A stretch of DNA of 64,000 bases, taken from assembly GCA_001464895.1 (NCBI GenBank), contig LNEE01000034.1, forward strand, positions 61,189 through 125,188. Direction: 5' to 3'. Below the pieces are notes generated by a model, which saw only the letters and a program-made list of their open reading frames with translations, searched no databases and had not been told where the DNA came from. Positions 40,425-47,880 of this stretch are shown in pieces (positions within the stretch are counted from its first letter, which is position 1; every line of letters starts with the position of its first letter). The position numbers and the translations under genes were made by a program. This stretch comes from Betaproteobacteria bacterium Ga0077532. Lineage in GTDB: Bacteria; Pseudomonadota; Gammaproteobacteria; Burkholderiales; Ga0077523.

Positions 40425-40880
40425 ATGGGCTTTGGCGGGAACATGAGAGTGGCGTTGCTGGCCCTCGCGGTCGCCACGATCGCGGGGTGCGGCGGGTTGC
40501 CGTTTGCCAACGACGAGGGCGAGAGGACGTTGCGGGCCTCGCGTTGGGAATGGGTCGCCGGAGGCACTGCATCCATGCCGCAGGCCGTTGCCCGGCCTGA
40601 CCGCTACACCATCGAGTTCCAGCCCGAGTATCGCGTCGCGGTCCGCGCCGACTGCAACCGCGGCATCGGCCCGTGGCGCCTCGACGGCGGCAGGATCTCG
40701 ATCGGGCCGCTCACGATGTCGAAACGCATCTGCGGGGCGGACTCCCGCGGGCGGGAGTTCCAGGCGGGCCTCGAGGCGATCCACCAGTGGTACTTGCTCG
40801 ACGGTGCGTTGTTTCTCGAACTGCCCAAGGATCGCGGCGTGCTGCGGATGGCGGCGCAGCCAGCGGAGGTGGCTCCTTGA
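40425..40880 (+). CDS. META/HslJ-domain lipoprotein
   Basis: A 151-residue protein. The hydrophobic N-terminus MRVALLALAVATIAGCGG contains a lipobox (IAGC), so it is probably a lipoprotein. The META domain follows, with LRASRWEWVAGG, 'YTIEFQPEYRVAVRADCNRG' and 'ISIGPLTMSKRICG', including the family's Cys. HslJ-like META proteins are envelope proteins linked to stress or drug resistance; their biochemical role is unclear. GGGAG lies six bases before the ATG at 40425. A second Met at 40443 gives a more typical lipoprotein signal but has a poor Shine-Dalgarno. Confidence 0.8.
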   Translation: MGFGGNMRVALLALAVATIAGCGGLPFANDEGERTLRASRWEWVAGGTASMPQAVARPDRYTIEFQPEYRVAVRADCNRGIGPWRLDGGRISIGPLTMSKRICGADSRGREFQAGLEAIHQWYLLDGALFLELPKDRGVLRMAAQPAEVAP

Positions 40881-41320
40881 ATGCGCGCACGTTGATCTGC
40901 CCGGCAATGGCCTTCGCGCTGGCGTGCGCGGCGGGGCCGGTCTGTGCCGCCGACTGGGATCACGATGCCAACATCGACGCGGCGGTACTGGAACTGGTCA
41001 CGACGTATCGGCTCGGTGGGATGGTCGGTCTCGAAAGGCTCGTGGCGGGCTGCTACGCACTCGTCGACGTGCCCGACGATCCGGACGACCGCCTGAAGCA
41101 GTTCGAGTACTGCGCGGGAATGGACTTCGCGGCGCTGCGTCTCGCGCGGCTCGAAGGGTCCGGCGCGACGCCGGTGTCGGGCGGCTACTTCGCGATGGAG
41201 TCGCTCATGGGACGCGTCGGGAGGCTCTCCACCTTTCTGGACGATCCGAACGTCGGCAACCAGGTCGTCCGTGCGTGGTCACGCGCCGTCGAGGACGCAT
41301 TGCAGAGGCAGGGTTACTGA
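40877..41320 (+). CDS. small exported protein of unknown function
   Basis: A 147-residue protein not assigned to a family. It starts at a TTG overlapping the stop of the META gene, with GGAGG seven bases upstream, so it is coupled to it. The N-terminus NARTLICPAMAFALACAAG followed by PVCAADWD is a signal peptide. The mature part is acidic and helical (AAVLELVTTYRLGGMVGLER), with two Cys (AGCYALVD, FEYCAGMDF) that could form a disulfide. Its tight link to the META lipoprotein suggests a joint envelope role, which is inference. Confidence 0.7.
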   Translation: MNARTLICPAMAFALACAAGPVCAADWDHDANIDAAVLELVTTYRLGGMVGLERLVAGCYALVDVPDDPDDRLKQFEYCAGMDFAALRLARLEGSGATPVSGGYFAMESLMGRVGRLSTFLDDPNVGNQVVRAWSRAVEDALQRQGY

Positions 41321-41366
41321 CCGGGCGCCCCCGGGTCGTCGATGGGTTCGAGCGGTTCCCCGGCGT

Positions 41367-41615
41367 TCAAACGCAGGGCGCGTATCCGGGTTCCTGTTCG
41401 ATGGACGCGCGTTCGGCGCGCTTGCGGCTGAGTCGTTCGCATTGCGGGCACCAGCGCCCTTCGATGGCCGACTCCACAGCCCAGAAGTAGGGCGGAATCT
41501 GCGTGGCCTGCACAGTGGCGCCGCACAACGCGGTGCCGGGCGTCGACTCCGCAGCCAGGTGGAATTCGAATCCTTCGGACAAGGTGATCTGGGCGACGAG
41601 CAATTCTTCGAGCAC
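41367..41615 (-). CDS. small cysteine-containing protein, possible zinc ribbon
   Basis: An 82-residue protein starting at a GTG with GGAGGAAG eight bases upstream. It has a Cys at ALCGATVQA and a CxxC at GRWCPQCERLSRKR, plus a final Cys at the C-terminus, compatible with a small zinc site. The composition (Trp, Tyr, Phe, acidic start LEELLVAQITLSEGFEFHLA) looks like real coding sequence. I do not recognise the family. It is upstream-adjacent to nothing on its strand except the DksA-like gene 80 bp before it. Confidence 0.55.
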   Translation of the reverse strand: MLEELLVAQITLSEGFEFHLAAESTPGTALCGATVQATQIPPYFWAVESAIEGRWCPQCERLSRKRAERASIEQEPGYAPCV

Positions 41616-41694
41616 GGTCTCTTCCTCCGTTCAACATCGAAGTGTAGGCCAGCAAGGAGCGTACGCAAATCCGTCGAAGCGCTCTCCGGAAACG

Positions 41695-42081
41695 TCAAAG
41701 ACGAGGCGCGGCCATCATCCCGTGGCCATGCTCCAGTCGTGTCTGACACGGGACGCATCGGCGCGCCTCCGGCCAGGCGTTCAGACGGGCTTCCGGGATC
41801 GGGGTTCCGCAGTCCTCGCACTGGCCGTACTCGTCGGTATCGAGTCTCGCAAGGGCGGCGTCGACATCGCGCAGCGCCTGCACGTGGCGGTCGGCCAGGG
41901 CGGCATCGACGTCGGCGAGCAGGTGCGCGAACGACGTCTCGCCAGCATCGGGCACCTGCCCCGCGAGATCGATGAAGTGCTGTTCGCCGCTGGCGACGAG
42001 TGCGTCGCGGATCTCACGGGCCAGCGTCCGGCGCCGATCGACCAGTTGTGCGCGCGCCGTGTGTCGTTGTTCGTTCGTCAT
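41695..42081 (-). CDS. DksA/TraR-type C4 zinc-finger protein
   Basis: A 128-residue protein. Residues 1-85 form the helical coiled-coil region (ARAQLVDRRRTLAREIRDAL and onward), and the C-terminus has the C4 zinc finger GQCEDCGTPIPEARLNAWPE followed by RRCVPCQTRLEHG. DksA-family proteins bind the RNA polymerase secondary channel, often with ppGpp. The coiled-coil tip of housekeeping DksA carries a DxxDxA motif; here the tip region reads DVDAALADRHVQAL, close to but not identical with it. It is likely a DksA paralogue rather than DksA itself, which is about 150 residues. Confidence 0.85.
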   Translation of the reverse strand: MTNEQRHTARAQLVDRRRTLAREIRDALVASGEQHFIDLAGQVPDAGETSFAHLLADVDAALADRHVQALRDVDAALARLDTDEYGQCEDCGTPIPEARLNAWPEARRCVPCQTRLEHGHGMMAAPRL

Positions 42082-42220
42082 GGGTCCTCCCGGGGTGGAT
42101 CACACCACTTTAGATTCGGCTGCCGGGCCTGCAGATGATCCAGATCAACGGGCGGGATTCGGCCCCCGGAACAGCGTCTCGAGCAGCTACACTCACGCCC
42201 CCGTCTGCTGCAGCCCCGCC

Positions 42221-42952
42221 ATGGAAAAGGTCCGACTCTCCAAACTGATGTCCGCACAGGGCCTGTGCTCCCGCCGCGAAGCGGACACGTACATCGAACG
42301 CGGCCTCGTGCTGGTCGATGGCGTCGCCGTCACCGAACTGGGCACGAAGGTTTTTCCCCATCAGAAAATCACCCTCGCGAAGGCCGCCCAGGCCAAGCAG
42401 CAGGACCGCGTGACGATCCTGATCCACAAGCCGATCGGTTTCGTGTCGGCCCAGGCGGAAGGCGAGTACAAGCCGGCTGTCAGCCTCGTCAATGCCGGTA
42501 CGCGCTGGTCGGGTGATTCGCTGGACCGCGCGTTCAGCCCGGCACACCTCATGGGGCTTGCGCCGGCGGGGCGCCTCGACATCGACTCCACCGGACTGCT
42601 GGTGCTCACCCAGGACGGTCGCGTGGCACGCCGTCTGGTCGGCGAGGATTCCGATGTCGAGAAGGAGTATCTCGTGCGGGTGCGTGGTCAGATGCGCGAT
42701 CGCGGCCTGCAACTGCTGAACCACGGTCTGTCGCTCGACGGGCGCCCACTCAAGCGCGCCCGTGTCGTGTGGCAGAACGAGGACCAGCTGCGCTTCCTGC
42801 TGTGGGAAGGACGCAAGCGTCAGATCCGTCGCATGTGCGAGCTCGTCGGGCTCGACGTGACCGGGCTGAAGCGCGTGCGCATCGGTCACGTGAACCTTGG
42901 GGATCTTCCCGTGGGTCAGTGGCGCTACCTGAAACCCGAGGAGGCATTCTGA
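42221..42952 (+). CDS. rluF: 23S rRNA pseudouridine synthase RluF-like
   Basis: A 243-residue enzyme that isomerises uridine to pseudouridine in rRNA. An N-terminal S4 domain (RLSKLMSAQGLCSRREADTY) is followed by the RsuA/RluB/E/F catalytic domain with the active-site Asp in APAGRLDIDSTGLLVLTQDG, 'EKEYLVRVRGQM' and 'LLWEGRKRQIRRMCELVGLD'. 'LIHKPIGFVSAQAEGEYKPA' favours RluF (U2604) over RsuA or RluB. Its stop overlaps the next start (TGATG), coupling it to a second S4-domain protein. Confidence 0.88.
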   Translation: MEKVRLSKLMSAQGLCSRREADTYIERGLVLVDGVAVTELGTKVFPHQKITLAKAAQAKQQDRVTILIHKPIGFVSAQAEGEYKPAVSLVNAGTRWSGDSLDRAFSPAHLMGLAPAGRLDIDSTGLLVLTQDGRVARRLVGEDSDVEKEYLVRVRGQMRDRGLQLLNHGLSLDGRPLKRARVVWQNEDQLRFLLWEGRKRQIRRMCELVGLDVTGLKRVRIGHVNLGDLPVGQWRYLKPEEAF

Positions 42953-43212
42953 TGGCGAAGAAGACGGCGCCGCCCATCGAGTTCGCCATCCGTGGCGAGT
43001 TCATCCAGCTCGATCAGCTTCTGAAGGCCGCCGGACTCGTGCATTCCGGCGGCGCGGCCCATGCGGTCACGACGGCTGGCGACGTATCCGTCGATGGGCA
43101 ACCCGAGCTGCGCAAGCGCGCGAAGCTGCGACCGGGACAGCGGGTGCGGTTCGGCGATGCCGAGATACTTCTGACGGGCGCCGAGCCCGTGGCCGATCCG
43201 ACTGCGAGCTGA
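42952..43212 (+). CDS. S4-domain RNA-binding protein (YbcJ-like)
   Basis: An 86-residue protein that is a single S4 RNA-binding domain: FIQLDQLLKAAGLVHSGGAA, 'VSVDGQPELRKRAKLRPGQR' and 'VRFGDAEILLTG'. E. coli YbcJ has the same size and pattern and is linked to ribosome or RNA metabolism. Translation is coupled to rluF by a one-base overlap, so the two may act on the same RNA, which is inference. Confidence 0.85.
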   Translation: MAKKTAPPIEFAIRGEFIQLDQLLKAAGLVHSGGAAHAVTTAGDVSVDGQPELRKRAKLRPGQRVRFGDAEILLTGAEPVADPTAS

Positions 43213-43666
43213 CCGTGCGTCCGCCTCCTGATCCGAATACGGTCGTCAAGGGCGTGGAGTAGAGCCGCGTCAGCCGTGCGCGAGCGGGCTCACTGGAGAT
43301 CATCCAGTGACGTGCGTTCACTGCGTGTTCGGCAATCATGTTGCGTCGGACCTCCGGACTGTCGATGCTCGACCGGGAATGCTGCGCTGCGGTCGGAAAA
43401 GACTTCTCTATGAAACCTGTCGTCGAGGCGGATGCGCATGCTGCACCCCGTCATCGCTGGTCATCCCGGCTCGGGAGTTTCCCTCCGAATCCGACCCCGA
43501 TTCGTGCACTGAAAAAGCTGGGAAAAACGACGCACAACCACCTTGTCGAAGTGCCGACGATCGGTAGAATCGATCGCGATGGAGCGGTAGCAGGGGGAGC
43601 GCCGCGTCACCGGTCATCCACATGCAGCCGTGCTGTCGACACTTCAATCGTCGCAGGGAGGAGCAC
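43213..43666. other. Intergenic region upstream of the PQQ dehydrogenase
   Basis: This 454-bp stretch carries no gene I can support; short open frames in it lack Shine-Dalgarno sites and family features. Its base composition is less GC-rich than the flanking genes around 43,400-43,570. It contains a candidate promoter near its right end and no repeat of the three families. Confidence 0.6.
43543..43570 (+). promoter_or_regulatory. Candidate promoter of the PQQ dehydrogenase operon
   Basis: TTGTCG (43543-43548) and TAGAAT (43565-43570) are spaced by 16 bp, with the -10 box one mismatch from consensus. An A-rich tract (GAAAAAGCTGGGAAAAAC) lies just upstream and could serve as an UP element. The start codon is about 90 bp further on. 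Confidence 0.5.
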
Positions 43667-45484
43667 GTGAAAAGAACCAATAGCTTTACGATGGCAGCCA
43701 TCGGAGCGGGAGTCGCAGCAGCCATGCTGTCGACCGCCGTTCTCGCCGGTGATGTCACGAACGATCGGCTGATCAACAGCGAGCGCGAGCCGGGCAACTG
43801 GCTCAACCACCATGGCAATCTGGAAGCGCATCGATTCTCCGCGTTGGACCAGATCAACACGAAGAACGTCAAGAAGCTGAAGGTCGCCTTCACCTGGGCG
43901 ATGGGCGGCACGCAGGGCGGCGGCAAGGACATCATCAAGTGGCCCTTCGCCGGTCTGGAAGGCACACCGGTCGCAGAAGACGGCTTCCTCTACATCACCA
44001 CGGGCTGGGGTGTGGTGACGAAGCTCGACACGCGCGGTGGTACGCCGCGGATGGTGTGGCAGTACAACCCGGCGCCCGATCCTGACTACGCGACGACGGT
44101 GGCCTGCTGCGGCATCAACAACCGCGGTGCGGTGCTCGCCGGCAACATGGTGATCTCGCCCGTCATCGACGGACGGATCATCGCGCTGAACAAGACCGAC
44201 GGCACGAAGATCTGGGAAGCGCAGATCGCCGACCCCGGCAAGAGCGAAACCATCACGGGTGCTCCGCTGATCGTCAAGGACATGGTCGTCACCGGCATGG
44301 CGGGCGCCGAGTACGGCGTGCGCGGCTGGATCGAGGCCGTCGACATCAAGACCGGCAAGCGCCGTTGGCGCACCTACACGATCCCGGCGCCCGGCGAGCC
44401 CGGCAGCGAGACCTGGAAGGACAAGCACGGCGCCTGGAAAACGGGCGGCGGCACCACCTGGGTCACCGGTTCGTACGATCCCGAGCTGAACATCATCGTG
44501 TGGGGCACGGCCAACCCGGGTCCGGACTGGGACAACGCCTATCGTCCCGGCGACAACCTGTGGACCGACTCCACCCTTGCTCTGGATGCCGACACCGGCA
44601 AGATCAAGTGGGGCTTCCAGCACACGCCGAACGATCCGTACGACTATGACTCGGTCAGCGAGAACACCTTCGTCGATACGCAGATCAACGGTGCGTTCCG
44701 GCGCGCGACCCTGCACGCCAACCGCAACGGCTACGCCTATGCCCTCGATCGCAAGACGGGCGAGCCGCTGTGGTGCACGCAGTTCGTGGAGGAGCTGAAC
44801 TGGTCCGGAGGTCTGGACGCCAAGTGCAAGCCGAAGTCTTACGACCCGAAGAAGGACGTCCAGACGTACATGCCTGGGACAGCCGCTGCCCGTGGTACCG
44901 CGACCAAGGGTCGGGGCACCATCGAAGGCGTGCTGAAGCCGGGTCACATGGGAGGCAAGAACTGGCCGCCCACGTCCTACAGCCCGCAGACCAACATGTA
45001 CTACATCCCGACGATCGACGGCTGCAACAAGGCGTTTGCCGAAGTGGCCGAGCCGGGGGCGTTCAAGCATCGCCAGCTGTTCCTGGGTGGTGCGCCGTTC
45101 TCGACGTTCGAGGACGCGGACTGCGGTCGCATCTGGGGCTCGATCACGGCGATCGACGTGGGGACCGGCAAGGTGGTGAAGAAGCACACCACCAAGCATC
45201 CGCAACTGGGTGGTCTGCTGACCACCGCCGGCGGTCTCGTGTTCGCCGGCTATGCTGAAGGCCAGGTCGTGGCGCTGGATGCCGAAACCCTCCAAGAGCT
45301 GTGGAAGTTCGAGACGGGGTCTGCCATCAATGCACCGCCCATGAGCTACCTCGCCGACGGCAAGCAATACGTCGCCATCGAAGTCGGTCTGGGCGGCGCC
45401 TGGCCCCAGTGGTTCGTCAGCGCCACGCCGGAGCTGAAGTCCCAGGTGCCCAGCAACATGCTGTACGTGTTCTCGCTCGACTAG
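43667..45484 (+). CDS. PQQ-dependent alcohol dehydrogenase with lanthanide-type metal site
   Basis: A 605-residue periplasmic quinoprotein starting at a GTG with GGGAGGAG upstream. KRTNSFTMAAIGAGVAAAML ending TAVLAG is a signal peptide. The rest is an eight-bladed propeller with PQQ-contact repeats (GKIKWGFQHTPNDPYDYD, GKVVKKHTTKHPQLGG). The vicinal disulfide Cys147-Cys148 is in VACCGINNRG. Metal ligands are Glu215 (AGAEYGVRGW), Asn283 (GTANPGPDW) and the catalytic Asp326 of DYD (326-328). An Asp two residues after the catalytic Asp marks lanthanide-dependent enzymes (XoxF, PedH). Substrate, methanol or larger alcohols, is not clear. A cytochrome c follows. Confidence 0.9.
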   Translation: MKRTNSFTMAAIGAGVAAAMLSTAVLAGDVTNDRLINSEREPGNWLNHHGNLEAHRFSALDQINTKNVKKLKVAFTWAMGGTQGGGKDIIKWPFAGLEGTPVAEDGFLYITTGWGVVTKLDTRGGTPRMVWQYNPAPDPDYATTVACCGINNRGAVLAGNMVISPVIDGRIIALNKTDGTKIWEAQIADPGKSETITGAPLIVKDMVVTGMAGAEYGVRGWIEAVDIKTGKRRWRTYTIPAPGEPGSETWKDKHGAWKTGGGTTWVTGSYDPELNIIVWGTANPGPDWDNAYRPGDNLWTDSTLALDADTGKIKWGFQHTPNDPYDYDSVSENTFVDTQINGAFRRATLHANRNGYAYALDRKTGEPLWCTQFVEELNWSGGLDAKCKPKSYDPKKDVQTYMPGTAAARGTATKGRGTIEGVLKPGHMGGKNWPPTSYSPQTNMYYIPTIDGCNKAFAEVAEPGAFKHRQLFLGGAPFSTFEDADCGRIWGSITAIDVGTGKVVKKHTTKHPQLGGLLTTAGGLVFAGYAEGQVVALDAETLQELWKFETGSAINAPPMSYLADGKQYVAIEVGLGGAWPQWFVSATPELKSQVPSNMLYVFSLD

Positions 45485-45487
45485 CAG

Positions 45488-45537
45488 GCGAACTGGCAAG
45501 GTCGCGGGGCCGGCTGCAGGTCGGCCCCGCAGTTCGC
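45488..45537. terminator. Strong GC hairpin between PQQ dehydrogenase and cytochrome c
   Basis: An inner perfect stem GCGGGGCCG (45504-45512) with CGGCCCCGC (45522-45530) is nested in an outer stem GCGAACT / AGTTCGC. There is no long T-tract after it. It may stabilise the dehydrogenase transcript end or partly terminate, setting the ratio of dehydrogenase to cytochrome mRNA. Confidence 0.6.
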
Positions 45538-45605
45538 TTCAGGGCATCCGATCGACGCCATCGATCCGGTGCGGTTCTGGTCTCACTGTCAGGTAGAAGA
45601 AGTCA

Positions 45606-45986
45606 ATGAACATGCGCAAAACAACCAGGAATCTCGGACCGGTGGCGCTTTGCGCCCTGGGTCTTTGGATCGGCCTGCCGCAGGTCGTGCTCGCCGAAAC
45701 CGAAACCGGTGATCGTCCCGAGATCTACGTGCCCCGTGCGGGCGGAAGCGCCGCCTTCAACAAGTTCGGGTGCATCACCTGTCACATGGGCGACGGGCGT
45801 GGCGGGCAGAACGAAGGCGGCTACGGCGCAGACCTTCGGGTGACCAAGCTGACCGAGAAGGAATTGGGCGACGTCATCACGAACGGCAGGGCTGGGAAGG
45901 GGATGCCGGCCTTCAAGGGCATCATCGACGATGAAACCGTCGGGATCCTCGCGAAGTACATCAAGGAAGACTTGCGGCTGAAGTAG
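45606..45986 (+). CDS. periplasmic c-type cytochrome
   Basis: A 126-residue class I cytochrome c. MRKTTRNLGPVALCALGLWI ending LPQVVLAE is a signal peptide. The single heme site is in FNKFGCITCHMGDGRGG (CxxCH), and the axial Met is in GRAGKGMPAFKGIIDD. It lies 121 bp after the PQQ dehydrogenase on the same strand and is its probable electron acceptor, as XoxG, CytcL or PedF are for their partners. The start at 45606 is followed two codons later by a second Met at 45612; either fits. Confidence 0.9.
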   Translation: MNMRKTTRNLGPVALCALGLWIGLPQVVLAETETGDRPEIYVPRAGGSAAFNKFGCITCHMGDGRGGQNEGGYGADLRVTKLTEKELGDVITNGRAGKGMPAFKGIIDDETVGILAKYIKEDLRLK

Positions 45987-46003
45987 CGCAATTTGGCATC
46001 AGA

Positions 46004-46022
46004 GCCCGCCGTGCCGGCGGGC
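46004..46022. terminator. Hairpin downstream of the cytochrome gene
   Basis: GCCCGCCG-TGC-CGGCGGGC is a perfect 8-bp stem with a 3-base loop, 17 bp after the cytochrome stop. It lacks a T-tract, so its role as a terminator is uncertain. The rest of the gap to 46,284 shows no gene. Confidence 0.45.
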
Positions 46023-46283
46023 CATCCGACATCGGCGAGGGCACACGGTCGTGGGCCCAGCCGGCCGAGCCCTTGAATGGTCGAAGGTGTTCTATCCGGG
46101 TGGGCTGCCCAGGTGATCGGTCCCGTCCTGCTGATGGATACCATTCTGCCGATCGACCCGGAGTGTGCGGCTCCTCCCAGAGGTTCGATCTGAACGGTGT
46201 TCGAGCGCTGCGCGCCTTCGGGCGGCGTGCTCCGTCAAGCGGTGCGTTTCATCTCTGTAGCCCCCCGGCCATGCCGGGAATGC

Positions 46284-46763
46284 TCACTCCCTGGGCTTCT
46301 TCGCCTCGGAGAGTTGTTCCGGCGTCATCCTCGCGGCGAGCTTGTCGCGGACCCACCCGAGGTCCAGACGCTTGTAGGACTCCCCGGCCGCGATGTCATC
46401 CTCGATCCAGCGATATGCCTCGACGAAGTTCTTGTGTACGCCGAGACTCACCTGCACGTAGACGAACTTCATCAGCGCCTTGCCGTGGCGCGCATCCTTG
46501 CGATCGACGAGTTCGCGGGCAATTCGCCGTGCCTCGCCGAGATCACCGGACTCGCGGCCTCGGTCGAAGGCATCGCGACCCTGGATGAAGAGGTCCATGT
46601 TCCGGTTCTCGTCATCGCACTTCTCCTGCGTCTCCTCCATGCAGACGAAGGCGTCCTCCTCGGCGGCGGCGGGCGCTGTCGCAAACGCGCCGATGACCAC
46701 CGCGACCGCGGCGAGCAGTGACTTCACCCGCCCGGCGGCGGTCAGTGCTTCTGGAGCAGTCAT
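46284..46763 (-). CDS. exported protein of unknown function
   Basis: A 159-residue protein I cannot assign. AAGRVKSLLAAVAVVIGAF ending ATAPAAAEED is a signal peptide. The mature part is helical and charged (AFDRGRESGDLGEARRIARE, LMKFVYVQVSLGVHKNFVEA), like one or two TPR/Sel1-type helices, with a Cys pair (FVCMEETQEKCDDE). Its start lies four bases after the stop of the upstream SnoaL-like gene, so the two form an operon. Nothing in the neighbourhood defines the role. Confidence 0.72.
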   Translation of the reverse strand: MTAPEALTAAGRVKSLLAAVAVVIGAFATAPAAAEEDAFVCMEETQEKCDDENRNMDLFIQGRDAFDRGRESGDLGEARRIARELVDRKDARHGKALMKFVYVQVSLGVHKNFVEAYRWIEDDIAAGESYKRLDLGWVRDKLAARMTPEQLSEAKKPRE

Positions 46764-46767
46764 CGCG

Positions 46768-47256
46768 TCACCGGCCCAGGTCTGCGAGTGCCTTGGCTTT
46801 CGCAGAGTCGAAGTAGTACGTCGCCGAACTGAACTGGCCGCTCGACCCCACTTCGTACACGCCGACCATGTCGATCTTGATGAAGTCGCCGGTCTTGCGG
46901 TCCACGGCATCCCACGTGAACACGATGGCGGCCGAATTGCCCTGCACGAACATCTTCTTGACCTGGTACGTGGCCTTGTAGGCCTTGAACTCGGCATCGA
47001 AGTACTTGGCGAGGTCCGCCCGGCCGGACTGTCGCGACAGCGGTGATTCGCGGGTCGCGTTCGACGCGAAGTACTTCACGAAACTCGCGCTGTCGCCGGA
47101 TTCCATCGCGCTGTTGTATTCCTCCATGGCCTGCTTCACCAGGTGCTCGACCTGCATCTCGACGGAGCCGGCAGCGTTGGCGGTGCGGGCGGTGACCTGG
47201 CCCAGGCACAACAGCACGAGGGCGAGGTGGGGGAGGATCGAAACGAGCCTGCGCAT
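46768..47256 (-). CDS. exported SnoaL/NTF2-like protein
   Basis: A 162-residue protein. MRRLVSILPHLALVLLCLGQ ending TANAAGS is a signal peptide, and AGGAGA lies six bases before the start. The mature part has a cystatin-like alpha+beta pattern of the NTF2/SnoaL fold: a long first helix with VKQAMEEYNSAMESGDSASF, then 'VKYFASNATRESPLS' and strands 'AIVFTWDAVDRKTGDFIKID', 'MVGVYEVGSSGQFSSATYYF'. Many such proteins bind small ligands without a known reaction. It is coupled to the downstream unknown exported protein. Confidence 0.75.
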   Translation of the reverse strand: MRRLVSILPHLALVLLCLGQVTARTANAAGSVEMQVEHLVKQAMEEYNSAMESGDSASFVKYFASNATRESPLSRQSGRADLAKYFDAEFKAYKATYQVKKMFVQGNSAAIVFTWDAVDRKTGDFIKIDMVGVYEVGSSGQFSSATYYFDSAKAKALADLGR

Positions 47257-47880
47257 GCGGATCTCCTGTGCGTTCGTATTGCTGACTGCCACTGAAAAGA
47301 TTCCCCGAGATCGCCTCGAGATTCCCACGGCGTCGCCGGGCGGCAGAAACGTAGCACGCGTCCCCGGGGCTCTCAAGGGATAGAGCAGCAGCGGGATAGT
47401 GCAGCAGGAATATGGTGCAGCAGCGGGATGGTGCAGCAGGCGGATGGTGCCGCAGGCGGATGGTGTTGCCGCATGAGATTGCTGCGGCGGGAACCTGTTG
47501 GACGCGAATCGCTGGACGTCGGAGGGGCGAGGGGCTCTGCCGCCAAAGCGCATGCGGGCCCGCGACCCCGGTCCGGATGCCGGAGTTTCCGCCATTCGCG
47601 AATCGCGAATAGAATAGGAGTGTGGTCGGACGGTCGAGCAGCCGGCCGGCGCCGATGGGGTCTCCGTGTCCCGACCGTGCCGACCCGGGAAGCAAGCATT
47701 TGTGGGCGAAATCTTGTCCGCCCGTTCTGCAGCTCGTACCGCAGCCGCCGTTCAGCCTGCAGTTCTGCTCATGGAGCAGGCGGAACATCTGCCCGTTCGA
47801 AAGCGCGTTCGACGACCCGCCCGACGGCATGTCGAAGGGCATGCCGGACCGCTCATCCACCTCGTCGCATCGGAGTCCGC
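47257..47880. other. Intergenic region with tandem repeat, no gene seen
   Basis: This 624-bp stretch lies between the divergent SnoaL-like and winged-helix genes. Apart from the 16-bp tandem repeat at 47,383-47,462 it shows no convincing coding sequence. Open frames crossing it continue into the winged-helix gene but have no Shine-Dalgarno and no family features. It must hold the promoters of both flanking genes, which I could not place. Confidence 0.55.
47383..47462. repeat. Five tandem 16-bp repeats
   Basis: Five contiguous 16-bp units close to GTGCAGCAGGCGGATG run from 47,383 to 47,462 with no gaps. Differences are a few substitutions per unit (GAGCAGCAGCGGGATA, GTGCAGCAGGAATATG, GTGCAGCAGCGGGATG, GTGCAGCAGGCGGATG, GTGCCGCAGGCGGATG). 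The period is not a multiple of three, which argues against coding. It lies upstream of two divergent genes. Confidence 0.88.

Noticed and set aside
43307..43670. Small open frames upstream of the PQQ dehydrogenase
   Set aside because: No Shine-Dalgarno, no homology-like pattern, and the candidate promoter lies inside them.
43667..45986. Calling the PQQ dehydrogenase xoxF and the cytochrome xoxG
   Set aside because: The DYD motif supports lanthanide use, but there is no xoxJ and the substrate cannot be read from the sequence, so gene names would overstate the evidence.
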